Shown here piece after piece: positions 7,750-13,665 of a stretch of 13,665 nucleotides of DNA. The stretch comes from Pedobacter sp. UBA2067 (GTDB lineage Bacteria > Bacteroidota > Bacteroidia > Sphingobacteriales > Sphingobacteriaceae), in contig DDAD01000137.1 in the NCBI GenBank assembly GCA_002333205.1, positions 1,916 to 15,580 of the forward strand, given 5' to 3'. Position numbers and translations under genes: made by a program. The stretch's first letter is position 1, and each line of letters begins with the position of its first letter. The notes below the pieces were generated by a model. That model ran no database searches. It was not told where the DNA came from and saw nothing but the letters and a program-made list of their open reading frames with translations.

Positions 7750-7757
7750 TACTTTAG
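7750..7757 (+). promoter_or_regulatory. Promoter of the 6S-like RNA, -7 element
   Basis: TACTTTAG is one mismatch from TAnnTTTG and begins 12 nt after the zapA stop codon. It would start transcription at about 7763-7765, right at the base of the long stem that closes the RNA. The -33 position has T-rich sequence inside the zapA 3' end rather than a clear TTTG. Confidence 0.5.
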
Positions 7758-7763
7758 CAAAGA

Positions 7764-7883
7764 AATTTAACCGTTGTTAAATTTTAAGTTTCATTATTAT
7801 AATTTTAGAGGGTGGAAGTCATACCAGACTTGTTCCTTTTGATGGTATGTACAAGAAATTTAAATTTTAATAACGGTTTTTTT
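7764..7883 (+). ncRNA. ssrS: Probable 6S RNA (long closing stem, central bubble, apical hairpin)
   Basis: The zapA-rny gap has no ORF but folds into a single long hairpin. The closing stem pairs AACCGTT at 7769-7775 with AACGGTT at 7872-7878, continues through a G-U and A/T pairs, and after small bulges pairs 7786-7792 (AAGTTTC) with 7855-7861. This leaves an open region, 7793-7819 against 7850-7854, closed by an apical hairpin CATACCA (7820-7826) with TGGTATG (7843-7849). A T-run (7877-7883) follows at once and could terminate transcription. A rod of about 115 nt with a large internal bubble is the shape by which 6S RNA imitates an open promoter and sequesters RNA polymerase holoenzyme. Position after zapA matches enterobacterial ssrS. 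The fold was done by eye and no covariance model was run. Confidence 0.72.
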
Positions 7884-7896
7884 ATATATAAATAAA

Positions 7897-9459
7897 ATGG
7901 AAATAGTAGGAATAATAGGATACATACTCGCCGGCCTTGCAGTCGGGATTATCACAGGGCGATACCTGTTGAGGAATTTGTTGAAGAAGCAGGAGATTGC
8001 TGCGCAAACAAAAGTTAAAAAGATCTTGAAAGATGCCGAGACCAAGGCAGAGATCATGAAAAAAGACAGGCTACTTGAAGCCAAAGAGAAGTTCCTTCAA
8101 CTTAAAGGGGAGCATGAGCAGGAAGTAAATGCTAAAAACAACCAGATCAATCAGCGTGAAAACGCCATCAAACAGAAAGAACAGTCTTTAAACCAAAAGC
8201 TGGAAAACCTAAACCGTAAAGAGCAGGAACTTGACAACCAAAGAAAGAACCTGGAAAAACAAACTGATATTGCTGTTAAGAAGCAGGAAGAGGTAGAACA
8301 CCTAAAAACCCAGCACGTGAAACAGCTGGAGACCATCGCTGGTCTAAGCGCTGAAGAAGCCAGAAACCAACTTGTAGAGAACATGAAAACTGAAGCAAGG
8401 GCACAAGCCATGATTCAGGTTAAAGATATTGTAGATGAAGCTAAACTTACTGCAACTAAAGAAGCGAAGAAAGTCGTAATTCAAACCATTCAACGTACAG
8501 CTGTTGAGGCTGCGATTGAAAACACCGTTTCGGTATTCCATATCGAAAGTGATGAGATCAAAGGTCGTGTAATTGGCCGTGAAGGACGTAACATCCGTGC
8601 ACTTGAAGCTGCAACTGGTATCGAGATCATCGTTGATGATACCCCGGAAGCAATCATCCTGTCTGGATTTGATCCGGTAAGAAGGGAAATTGCCCGATTA
8701 GCATTACACCGATTGGTTACTGACGGACGTATTCACCCGGCACGTATCGAAGAGGTCGTTGCTAAAACCAAGAAGCAGATCGAAGACGAGATCGTTGAGA
8801 TCGGTGAACGTACCGTGATCGACCTGGGCATCCATGGCTTACACCCGGAGTTGATCCGTATGGTAGGTCGTATGCGTTACCGTTCATCTTACGGCCAGAA
8901 CTTGTTACATCACTCCCGTGAGGTTGCAAACTTCTGCGCAACCATGGCCGCAGAACTCGGCTTAAACGCTAAAATGGCTAAACGGGCAGGGTTACTACAC
9001 GATATAGGTAAAGTGCCTGATGATAATCCAGAACTACCTCACGCAATTCTGGGTATGCAACTTGCAGAAAAATATAAAGAACACCCGGAAATCTGCAATG
9101 CGATTGGTGCGCACCACGACGAGATTGAGATGACTTCCATGATTTCTCCAATTATCCAGGCTTGTGATGCCATCTCTGGTGCACGCCCGGGAGCAAGACG
9201 TGAAGTTGTAGAAAGCTATATCAAACGTCTGAAAGAACTTGAAGAGCTTGCCCTATCATACCCTGGTGTAGAAAAAACATTCGCTATCCAGGCAGGACGT
9301 GAATTAAGAGTAGTGGTAGAAAGCGAGCGTGTAACCGACCAGCAAGCGGAATTGCTTGCGGCAGATATCTCGAACCGTATCCAAACCGAGATGACTTACC
9401 CAGGTCAGATCAAGGTTACTGTAATTCGCGAGACACGTTCCGTATCATTCGCTAAATAA
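7897..9459 (+). CDS. rny: Ribonuclease Y
   Basis: A 520-residue membrane-anchored endoribonuclease that starts decay and processing of many mRNAs. The order of parts is standard. An N-terminal transmembrane helix (about 3-21) is followed by a long, highly charged coiled coil (about 30-200) of Lys/Gln/Glu heptads. A KH RNA-binding domain (about 210-277) has GRVIGREGRN. An HD hydrolase domain has LLHHSREVANF (336-346) and the metal-binding GLLHDIGK (His368-Asp369), plus AHHDE further on. The C-terminal domain ends in VIRETRSVSFAK, a familiar RNase Y ending. ATG 7897 is the only start that keeps the membrane anchor. It lies only 13 nt after the T-run of the 6S-like RNA, so rny may rely partly on read-through. 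Confidence 0.97.
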   Translation: MEIVGIIGYILAGLAVGIITGRYLLRNLLKKQEIAAQTKVKKILKDAETKAEIMKKDRLLEAKEKFLQLKGEHEQEVNAKNNQINQRENAIKQKEQSLNQKLENLNRKEQELDNQRKNLEKQTDIAVKKQEEVEHLKTQHVKQLETIAGLSAEEARNQLVENMKTEARAQAMIQVKDIVDEAKLTATKEAKKVVIQTIQRTAVEAAIENTVSVFHIESDEIKGRVIGREGRNIRALEAATGIEIIVDDTPEAIILSGFDPVRREIARLALHRLVTDGRIHPARIEEVVAKTKKQIEDEIVEIGERTVIDLGIHGLHPELIRMVGRMRYRSSYGQNLLHHSREVANFCATMAAELGLNAKMAKRAGLLHDIGKVPDDNPELPHAILGMQLAEKYKEHPEICNAIGAHHDEIEMTSMISPIIQACDAISGARPGARREVVESYIKRLKELEELALSYPGVEKTFAIQAGRELRVVVESERVTDQQAELLAADISNRIQTEMTYPGQIKVTVIRETRSVSFAK

Positions 9460-9537
9460 AATAACAAGATCAATCTAGGGCAGTTGCGGTTAATTCTGCA
9501 AGACAAGCCAGATTAATCTTACCGAATTTAAACATGG

Positions 9538-9566
9538 AAAGCGGCAGTTTATCTGCCGCTTTTTTT
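9538..9566 (+). terminator. Intrinsic terminator of rny
   Basis: A 10-bp stem (AAAGCGGCAG at 9538-9547 with CTGCCGCTTT at 9553-9562) and a 5-nt TTTAT loop are followed by T residues through 9566. It should end the rny transcript. It closes 11 nt before the ATG of the next gene. Confidence 0.92.
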
Positions 9567-9577
9567 ATTTTTACAGC

Positions 9578-10105
9578 ATGGCCAAAATCCACAAGCAAAC
9601 AGCAGTTAAACAAGCGGAAAAAAGGGAAATTGATGTACTGTTCGACAAATACGGCGAAAGTCATCAAAACGCGACCAACAAACTGATCCATTGGATCTGC
9701 GTTCCGTTGATCGTGTTCAGCCTGCTTGCACTGGTTTGGGCAATACCCTTTCCGCACCTGGACTTCCTGGGTAAGTACAACGGCTTTGTGAACTGGGCAT
9801 CCTTCCTCATTGCTTTCGCAATCTATTATTACTACAAGCTTTCGCCGGTGATGTCTTACTTCATGCTTATCGCGGTGTTCATCATGAGCTTTTTCATTGT
9901 CATGCTCGAGAAATGGGAGCAAAGTGGCGGACCCGCCATGTGGGTATCTGCACTGGTGATCTTTGTGTTAAGCTGGATCGGTCAATTCTACGGGCACAAG
10001 GTGGAAGGGAAGAAACCCTCTTTTCTGGATGATGTTAAATTTCTGTTAATCGGCCCGTTATGGCTATTACACTTCATCTGTAAGAAAATCGGCCTTAAAT
10101 ATTAG
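9578..10105 (+). CDS. DUF962 / Mpo1-like membrane protein
   Basis: A 175-residue integral membrane protein of the DUF962 (YGL010w/Mpo1-like) family. The conserved N-terminal signature is YGESHQNATNKLIHWICVP (about 27-45, with the His and Asn residues), and the C-terminal signature is GQFYGHKVEGKKPSFLDDV followed by LLIGPLWLL. Between them are four or five hydrophobic helices (about 38-58, 68-86, 90-110, 118-138, 150-168). Yeast Mpo1 is an Fe(II)-dependent dioxygenase that shortens 2-hydroxy fatty acids from phytosphingosine breakdown. Whether the bacterial protein does this is unproven. The link is attractive here because Sphingobacteriaceae make sphingolipids. ATG 9578 is the natural start, and its upstream promoter is unclear. 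Confidence 0.88.
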   Translation: MAKIHKQTAVKQAEKREIDVLFDKYGESHQNATNKLIHWICVPLIVFSLLALVWAIPFPHLDFLGKYNGFVNWASFLIAFAIYYYYKLSPVMSYFMLIAVFIMSFFIVMLEKWEQSGGPAMWVSALVIFVLSWIGQFYGHKVEGKKPSFLDDVKFLLIGPLWLLHFICKKIGLKY

Positions 10106-10117
10106 TTAGAGGCACAT

Positions 10118-10178
10118 TTAACACCCGCTTAACACAGGCTTTAATGAATGGTAATGCTCGGCTAACGTTGAGCTAACA
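10118..10178 (+). promoter_or_regulatory. Array of 11-bp-phased TAAC hexamers (PhoB/PhoP-like operator) before the TonB receptor
   Basis: Hexamers occur in strict 11-bp register: TTAACA at 10118, TTAACA at 10129, a degenerate TTTAAT at 10140, GTAATG at 10151, CTAACG at 10162 and CTAACA at 10173. The first two form an exact TTAACA-N5-TTAACA, the direct-repeat form bound by Bacillus PhoP, and the 11-bp period is that of E. coli PhoB boxes. The last hexamer ends 9 nt before the -7 element, where an activator of this class replaces the -33 contact. The regulator's identity is inferred. Confidence 0.7.
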
Positions 10179-10187
10179 AGCTCGGGC

Positions 10188-10195
10188 TACTTTTG
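10188..10195 (+). promoter_or_regulatory. TonB-receptor promoter, -7 element
   Basis: TACTTTTG is a perfect TAnnTTTG box. It begins 15 bp after the start of the last phased hexamer and ends 22 nt before the TTG start codon, giving a leader of about 16 nt. A GTTG 17 nt upstream could act as a poor -33, but it lies inside the hexamer array, which suggests an activator-dependent promoter. Confidence 0.75.
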
Positions 10196-10217
10196 CTTTA
10201 AATTAAAATTAAGCAAA

Positions 10218-13022
10218 TTGAAAGCAAAAGTTAATTATACGCGCAGCGTATTAACCCTTCTACTTCTTTTCATCAGCAGTTTCAGTATCGCTGCCCCAAT
10301 CGGGAAGATTTCAGGCACTGTAGTGGACAAGAAAACAGGAGAGACCCTGGTGGGGGTAACCGTTAAAATTGCAGGCACCAAAATTGGTGCTTCTACCGAT
10401 ATTGAAGGCAGATTCCTAATCGCTGGTGTGGCTACCGGACGATATACCCTTGAAGTATCGTATGTTGGTTATGTCACACAGACCATCTCCGATGTGGAGA
10501 TCAAGGAGAACACCATCACACCGCTAAACGTTGTACTTCAGGAGTCTTCAGAGAATAACCTCGCAGAGGTTAAAATCACCTACAAGGCTAACCGGGAGTC
10601 GGTGAACAATCTGTATGCAAATCAAAAGGCCAGCATCAACATTTCCAGTGGTATCTCTGCAGAACTGATCAAAAGAAGTCCTGATAAGAATACCTCAGAA
10701 GTTCTAAAACGCGTTAGTGGTGCAAGTATCCAGGATAACAAGTTTATCGTCGTTCGGGGCCTGTCCGACCGTTACAATTCCGCAATGCTGAACAATGCTG
10801 TTCTGCCAAATACCGAAGTAGATAAAAAAGCATTCTCGTTTGATATCCTGCCGTCTAACCTAATTGATGCCATCGTTGTAAATAAAACCGCATCAGCAGA
10901 TATCCCTGGAGATTTCTCCGGTGGTGTTGTGCAAGTGACGACAAAAGATTTCCCGGATACCAAGTTCCTGAACTTCTCTTTAGGTACAGCTTATAACTTC
11001 CAGTCGGCATTCAAAGATTTTCAGCGTACAGAAAGAGGCGGTGGCGAGGTGTTTGGCTTCGCGAATAAAGACCGGGAAATTCCTTCCAACTTCCCATCAA
11101 AAAATACCTATTTAAGCTTACCAATTAACGAACGTGTGGCACTTTCCAAACAGTTTTCCAATAACTGGGGCTACAACAATGTGAAATCTGTACTGGGCCC
11201 AATCTTTCAGGCAAACTATGGTACCAGCAAGCGGTTTAAAAACGACAGCCAGTTCGGAACGGTACTATCCCTTTCTTACCGTTATGATGAGCGTTTACGC
11301 AAAAGCGAGCAGATCGCGTTTATGGGAGATGCAATTGGCGACCGGTTCAGTGACAACGTATTCAACTACAATACAAACATCGGCGGACTGGCAAACTTTG
11401 CTTATTCCTGGGGCACAAATAAGATCGCGCTAAAGAATATCTATAACCGTGTACTTGAAAATCAGTTTACTGCACGTGAAGGTATTGATGATTCTAATAG
11501 TGGATTCTTCAGAACAGCCGATTATCTGCTGCAACGCTCTTTAATCTCCACCCAACTAACGGGTAATCACCAATTGTCTGAAAACAGCAAGATCAAACTA
11601 GACTGGAATCTGAATTACGCAAATACAGACCGTAAGGAACCAGGTTTCAAAAGAATGGAATATCAGCAAGAGGGCGGTCAAGGTGCATATACCCGCGCAA
11701 GTATTCCTTCCTCGGGGCAAGCAGATCCAAGACTTGCTGGAGATTTCAACTCCCAACTGAATGAAAATCTATACGGTGGAGCGTTAGACTTGACCATTCC
11801 AGTTAAATGGATCCAGGAGAAAAACAAAATAAAGCTAGGTTATTTTACCCAATACAGGAAGCGCGACTTCGCTGCAAGGGTACTTGGATTTATAAGAAAC
11901 GGCCAGTTTGATGCAGATCTTTTATCGCTGCCCCAAGATCAAATATTTGCACCTCAAAACATCCGTGAAAATGGTTATGTGCTAAGCGACATCACAAACG
12001 GTTCGGATGTCTATAATGCAAATTCTTTTCTGAATGCAGGTTATGCCATGTTTGATGGTTTTGTAACCGAGAAACTAAGGATAGGAGTAGGTGCCAGGTT
12101 AGAGTCCTACAATCAAAAGCTGAATAGTGCAGATAATGCCGGTACTGCGATAAATGTAGATACCACGTATGTTAACCTATTGCCATCCGTTAACCTGATC
12201 TATAATTTAACTGAAAAAGCAAGTGTAAGATTGTCTGGGTCACAGACTGTTGGTCGTCCGGAATTCCGCGAGATTGCACCATTCGGATTTTACGATTTTA
12301 ACAAGAACGTAACTGTAGTAGGTAATCCCAATCTGAAGCAATCCAAGACGACCAATGTGGATCTTGGCTATGCACTATACCCATCTGCCGGACAAGTATT
12401 CTCCGTTTCTACCTTCTATAAAAAGTTTGATTTGCCTATTGAACAACGACTGGAGCTAGGTAGTACCGGAAGGATCTTCGGCTACGGAAACTCTGAATCT
12501 GCGACACTCTACGGAATTGAGATGGAGTTTAGAAGACCGTTAGACCTGATCAGCGAAGATTTGGCGAACTTCACATTCAGTGCAAATGCTTCCTACATGA
12601 AATCAGAAGTGAAGGTCTCCAGAACGATAAATAGTACTGGTAAACGCCCCCTGCAAGGTCAATCTCCATACTTGATTAATGCCGGTTTGCAGTATAATTC
12701 AAAAGTTGAAAACTCGACTGGGATAAGTTTACTATTTAACCGGATCGGAAAACGCATCTGGGCTGTTGGTAATGTGATCGATCCGGATATTTATGAAAAT
12801 CCAAGGAATGTTCTTGATTTGCAGCTATCAAAGCGCTTTGCAAAATCGAGAGCTGAGATCAAGCTCAACTATAGCGATATCCTGAACAACCGTGCAATCT
12901 ATTATCAAAAGGCTAAAGGTGCAGACCCTGATGCATCGTATGACAAACGTACAGATAAGTTGAATATCGCGGATACCTTCGGTTCCACACTTACCATCGG
13001 TTTTTCTTACCGGATCAAGTAA
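10218..13022 (+). CDS. TonB-dependent outer-membrane receptor with carboxypeptidase-regulatory-like domain
   Basis: A 934-residue outer-membrane active transporter powered by TonB-ExbBD. It has a signal peptide (about 1-26, KAKVNYTRSVLTLLLLFISS ending FSIAA), then a CarboxypepD_reg-like beta-sandwich (about 29-115, GKISGTVVDKKTGETLVGV), a short EVKITY segment resembling a TonB box, and a plug domain (about 140-245) with SEVLKRVSGA, VVRGLSDRYN and PGDFSGGVVQVTTKD. The rest is a 22-strand-type barrel rich in alternating aromatic strands, ending TLTIGFSYRIK. No SusD-like gene follows, so it is not a classic SusCD transporter. The start is TTG 10218: no in-frame ATG precedes it before a stop at 10152, and the next Met is past the signal peptide. 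The substrate is unknown. Phosphate-related control is inferred from the promoter. Confidence 0.94.
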   Translation: MKAKVNYTRSVLTLLLLFISSFSIAAPIGKISGTVVDKKTGETLVGVTVKIAGTKIGASTDIEGRFLIAGVATGRYTLEVSYVGYVTQTISDVEIKENTITPLNVVLQESSENNLAEVKITYKANRESVNNLYANQKASINISSGISAELIKRSPDKNTSEVLKRVSGASIQDNKFIVVRGLSDRYNSAMLNNAVLPNTEVDKKAFSFDILPSNLIDAIVVNKTASADIPGDFSGGVVQVTTKDFPDTKFLNFSLGTAYNFQSAFKDFQRTERGGGEVFGFANKDREIPSNFPSKNTYLSLPINERVALSKQFSNNWGYNNVKSVLGPIFQANYGTSKRFKNDSQFGTVLSLSYRYDERLRKSEQIAFMGDAIGDRFSDNVFNYNTNIGGLANFAYSWGTNKIALKNIYNRVLENQFTAREGIDDSNSGFFRTADYLLQRSLISTQLTGNHQLSENSKIKLDWNLNYANTDRKEPGFKRMEYQQEGGQGAYTRASIPSSGQADPRLAGDFNSQLNENLYGGALDLTIPVKWIQEKNKIKLGYFTQYRKRDFAARVLGFIRNGQFDADLLSLPQDQIFAPQNIRENGYVLSDITNGSDVYNANSFLNAGYAMFDGFVTEKLRIGVGARLESYNQKLNSADNAGTAINVDTTYVNLLPSVNLIYNLTEKASVRLSGSQTVGRPEFREIAPFGFYDFNKNVTVVGNPNLKQSKTTNVDLGYALYPSAGQVFSVSTFYKKFDLPIEQRLELGSTGRIFGYGNSESATLYGIEMEFRRPLDLISEDLANFTFSANASYMKSEVKVSRTINSTGKRPLQGQSPYLINAGLQYNSKVENSTGISLLFNRIGKRIWAVGNVIDPDIYENPRNVLDLQLSKRFAKSRAEIKLNYSDILNNRAIYYQKAKGADPDASYDKRTDKLNIADTFGSTLTIGFSYRIK

Positions 13023-13042
13023 ATATTAAATACCTATTCCTG

Positions 13043-13080
13043 CAAACAGCTATGGCGAAAAACGCTATAGCTGTTTGTGT
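13043..13080 (+). terminator. Hairpin after the TonB receptor, probable terminator
   Basis: A 15-bp stem (13043-13057 with 13063-13077, one G-T pair) and a loop of five A residues lie 20 nt after the receptor stop. The following sequence, TGTGTTTA, is T-rich but not a clean U-tract, so termination may be partial. It separates the receptor from the lipoprotein gene, which has its own promoter. Confidence 0.7.
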
Positions 13081-13105
13081 TTACTGGCAATTTGTTCATG
13101 TTAAT

Positions 13106-13155
13106 TTAACAACAAACAAAGGTATTAGTAACGCTTAACTAACATCCCGGTAACA
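13106..13155 (+). promoter_or_regulatory. Second 11-bp-phased TAAC hexamer array, before the lipoprotein gene
   Basis: GTAACG at 13128, CTAACA at 13139 and GTAACA at 13150 are spaced exactly 11 bp apart. A further TTAACA at 13106 is two periods upstream, with the 13117 position degenerate. The last hexamer starts 15 bp before the -7 element, the same geometry to the base as in front of the TonB receptor. This indicates a shared activator for the two genes. Confidence 0.7.
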
Positions 13156-13164
13156 TACCCGATC

Positions 13165-13172
13165 TATTTTTG
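13165..13172 (+). promoter_or_regulatory. Lipoprotein gene promoter, -7 element
   Basis: TATTTTTG is a perfect TAnnTTTG box, 19 nt before the ATG at 13192, predicting a leader of about 13-14 nt. There is no TTTG at the -33 position, as expected if the adjacent hexamer array recruits an activator. Confidence 0.78.
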
Positions 13173-13191
13173 ATTAAACAAAATAGCAAAC

Positions 13192-13665
13192 ATGAAAAGT
13201 AAATTTAACCTTAGTCTTATAGCCGCAATGATGGCAGGAACCGCTCTGATGAGCAGCTGTTCAAAAAGCGACGATCCGACTGTTGACCCAATTGTTGATC
13301 CGGTTACTCCACCTACAGGCTCTGATGCATCTCTTGCAGATTCATTCTTTGATAAAGTGGCTTATAAAGGTGCTTTTGGAACAACTGACTGGACTAAAGA
13401 CTGGACGAACTTTGATCCTAAAACTACGGTATACCCTGCTACAACGGAAACCCTTGAGGGTACAATATCAGCCAACAAAACGCTGGATGCTTCTAAAGTT
13501 TACCTGTTAAAAGGTTTTGTTTATGTTACCGATGGCGTAACCCTCACCATTCCTGCCGGAACAGTTATCCGCGGTGACGAGGGGTCAAAAGCTTCCTTAG
13601 TAGTTACCAGAGGTGGAAAAATCATGGCTGAAGGTACTGCATCTAAACCAATCGTATTTACGTCA
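13192..13665 (+). CDS. Surface lipoprotein with beta-helix-like segment, N-terminal part (runs off right edge)
   Basis: The frame from ATG 13192 stays open for 158 codons to the window end. Residues 1-22 are a lipoprotein signal (KSKFNLSLIAAMMAGTALMSS) with Cys23 as the lipid-bearing residue. After it, SKSDDP is an acidic segment of the kind that sends Bacteroidota lipoproteins to the cell surface. Next comes a Pro/Asp linker with three VDP-like repeats (about 29-45), then a domain with DWTKDWTNFDP. From about residue 90, short strand repeats follow (VYVTDGVTLTIPAGTVIRGD, then SLVVTRGGKIMAEGTASKPI), which resemble right-handed beta-helix rungs. The function is unknown. It probably works with the TonB receptor just upstream, because it shares that gene's promoter architecture. 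The C-terminus is not visible. Confidence 0.88.
   Translation, partial: MKSKFNLSLIAAMMAGTALMSSCSKSDDPTVDPIVDPVTPPTGSDASLADSFFDKVAYKGAFGTTDWTKDWTNFDPKTTVYPATTETLEGTISANKTLDASKVYLLKGFVYVTDGVTLTIPAGTVIRGDEGSKASLVVTRGGKIMAEGTASKPIVFTS

Noticed and set aside
9470..9922. 150-codon minus-strand open frame across the rny terminator and the DUF962 gene
   Set aside because: It would run through the terminator hairpin and is antisense to a protein with conserved family motifs. Its His/Glu-rich translation shows no domain.
10218..13022. Receptor considered as a SusC member of a glycan-utilisation locus
   Set aside because: No SusD-like gene follows, no glycoside hydrolase or HTCS regulator is present, and the plug signature fits the non-SusC receptor group better.
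13283..13510. 75-codon open frame overlapping the lipoprotein gene in another frame
   Set aside because: The overlapping frame from 13192 has a lipobox, an acidic export segment and a promoter; this frame has none and is low-complexity Leu-rich.

Overview
The window looks like chromosomal DNA of a Bacteroidota bacterium, most likely family Sphingobacteriaceae (Pedobacter-like). The reasons are a moderate, slightly AT-rich base composition, start codons without Shine-Dalgarno sequences, repeated TAnnTTTG promoter elements (the -7 box of the Bacteroidota primary sigma factor), a 934-residue TonB-dependent receptor with a carboxypeptidase-regulatory-like N-terminal domain, and a lipoprotein with an acidic Bacteroidota-type segment after its lipid-bearing cysteine. 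The genus call is an inference from overall similarity, not a search result.

Layout. Minus strand, 1-3418: purN (GAR formyltransferase), purH (final two steps of IMP synthesis), mreB, and the first 37 codons of mreC, which runs off the left edge. purN and purH each have their own perfect -7 element; mreB-mreC may be read from purH or from a weak promoter. Plus strand, 3531-9577: a textbook promoter and terminator around rpsT (S20), then radC, pheT, a 96-residue coiled-coil protein, zapA, a structured RNA gene that I interpret as 6S RNA, and rny (RNase Y), closed by a strong terminator. Plus strand, 9578-13665: a DUF962/Mpo1-like membrane protein, a TonB-dependent receptor, and the first 158 codons of a surface-lipoprotein gene with beta-helix-like features that runs off the right edge.

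How the genes work together. Most of the window is core machinery: purine synthesis, cell shape, translation, division and RNA decay. The accessory part is the receptor-lipoprotein pair. Both promoters carry arrays of TAAC-core hexamers repeated every 11 bp, and in both the last hexamer begins exactly 15 bp before a perfect TAnnTTTG box. The repeat form TTAACA-N5-TTAACA matches what OmpR/PhoB-family regulators, especially Bacillus PhoP, bind. I infer that the two genes form one co-regulated outer-membrane uptake or capture unit, possibly induced by phosphate starvation.

No gene-free stretch exceeds 300 bases. The longest are 3419-3598 (purN and rpsT promoters), 13023-13191 (terminator plus hexamer array) and 7739-7896 (6S-like RNA). 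I saw no tRNA, rRNA, CRISPR array, insertion sequence or phage gene.
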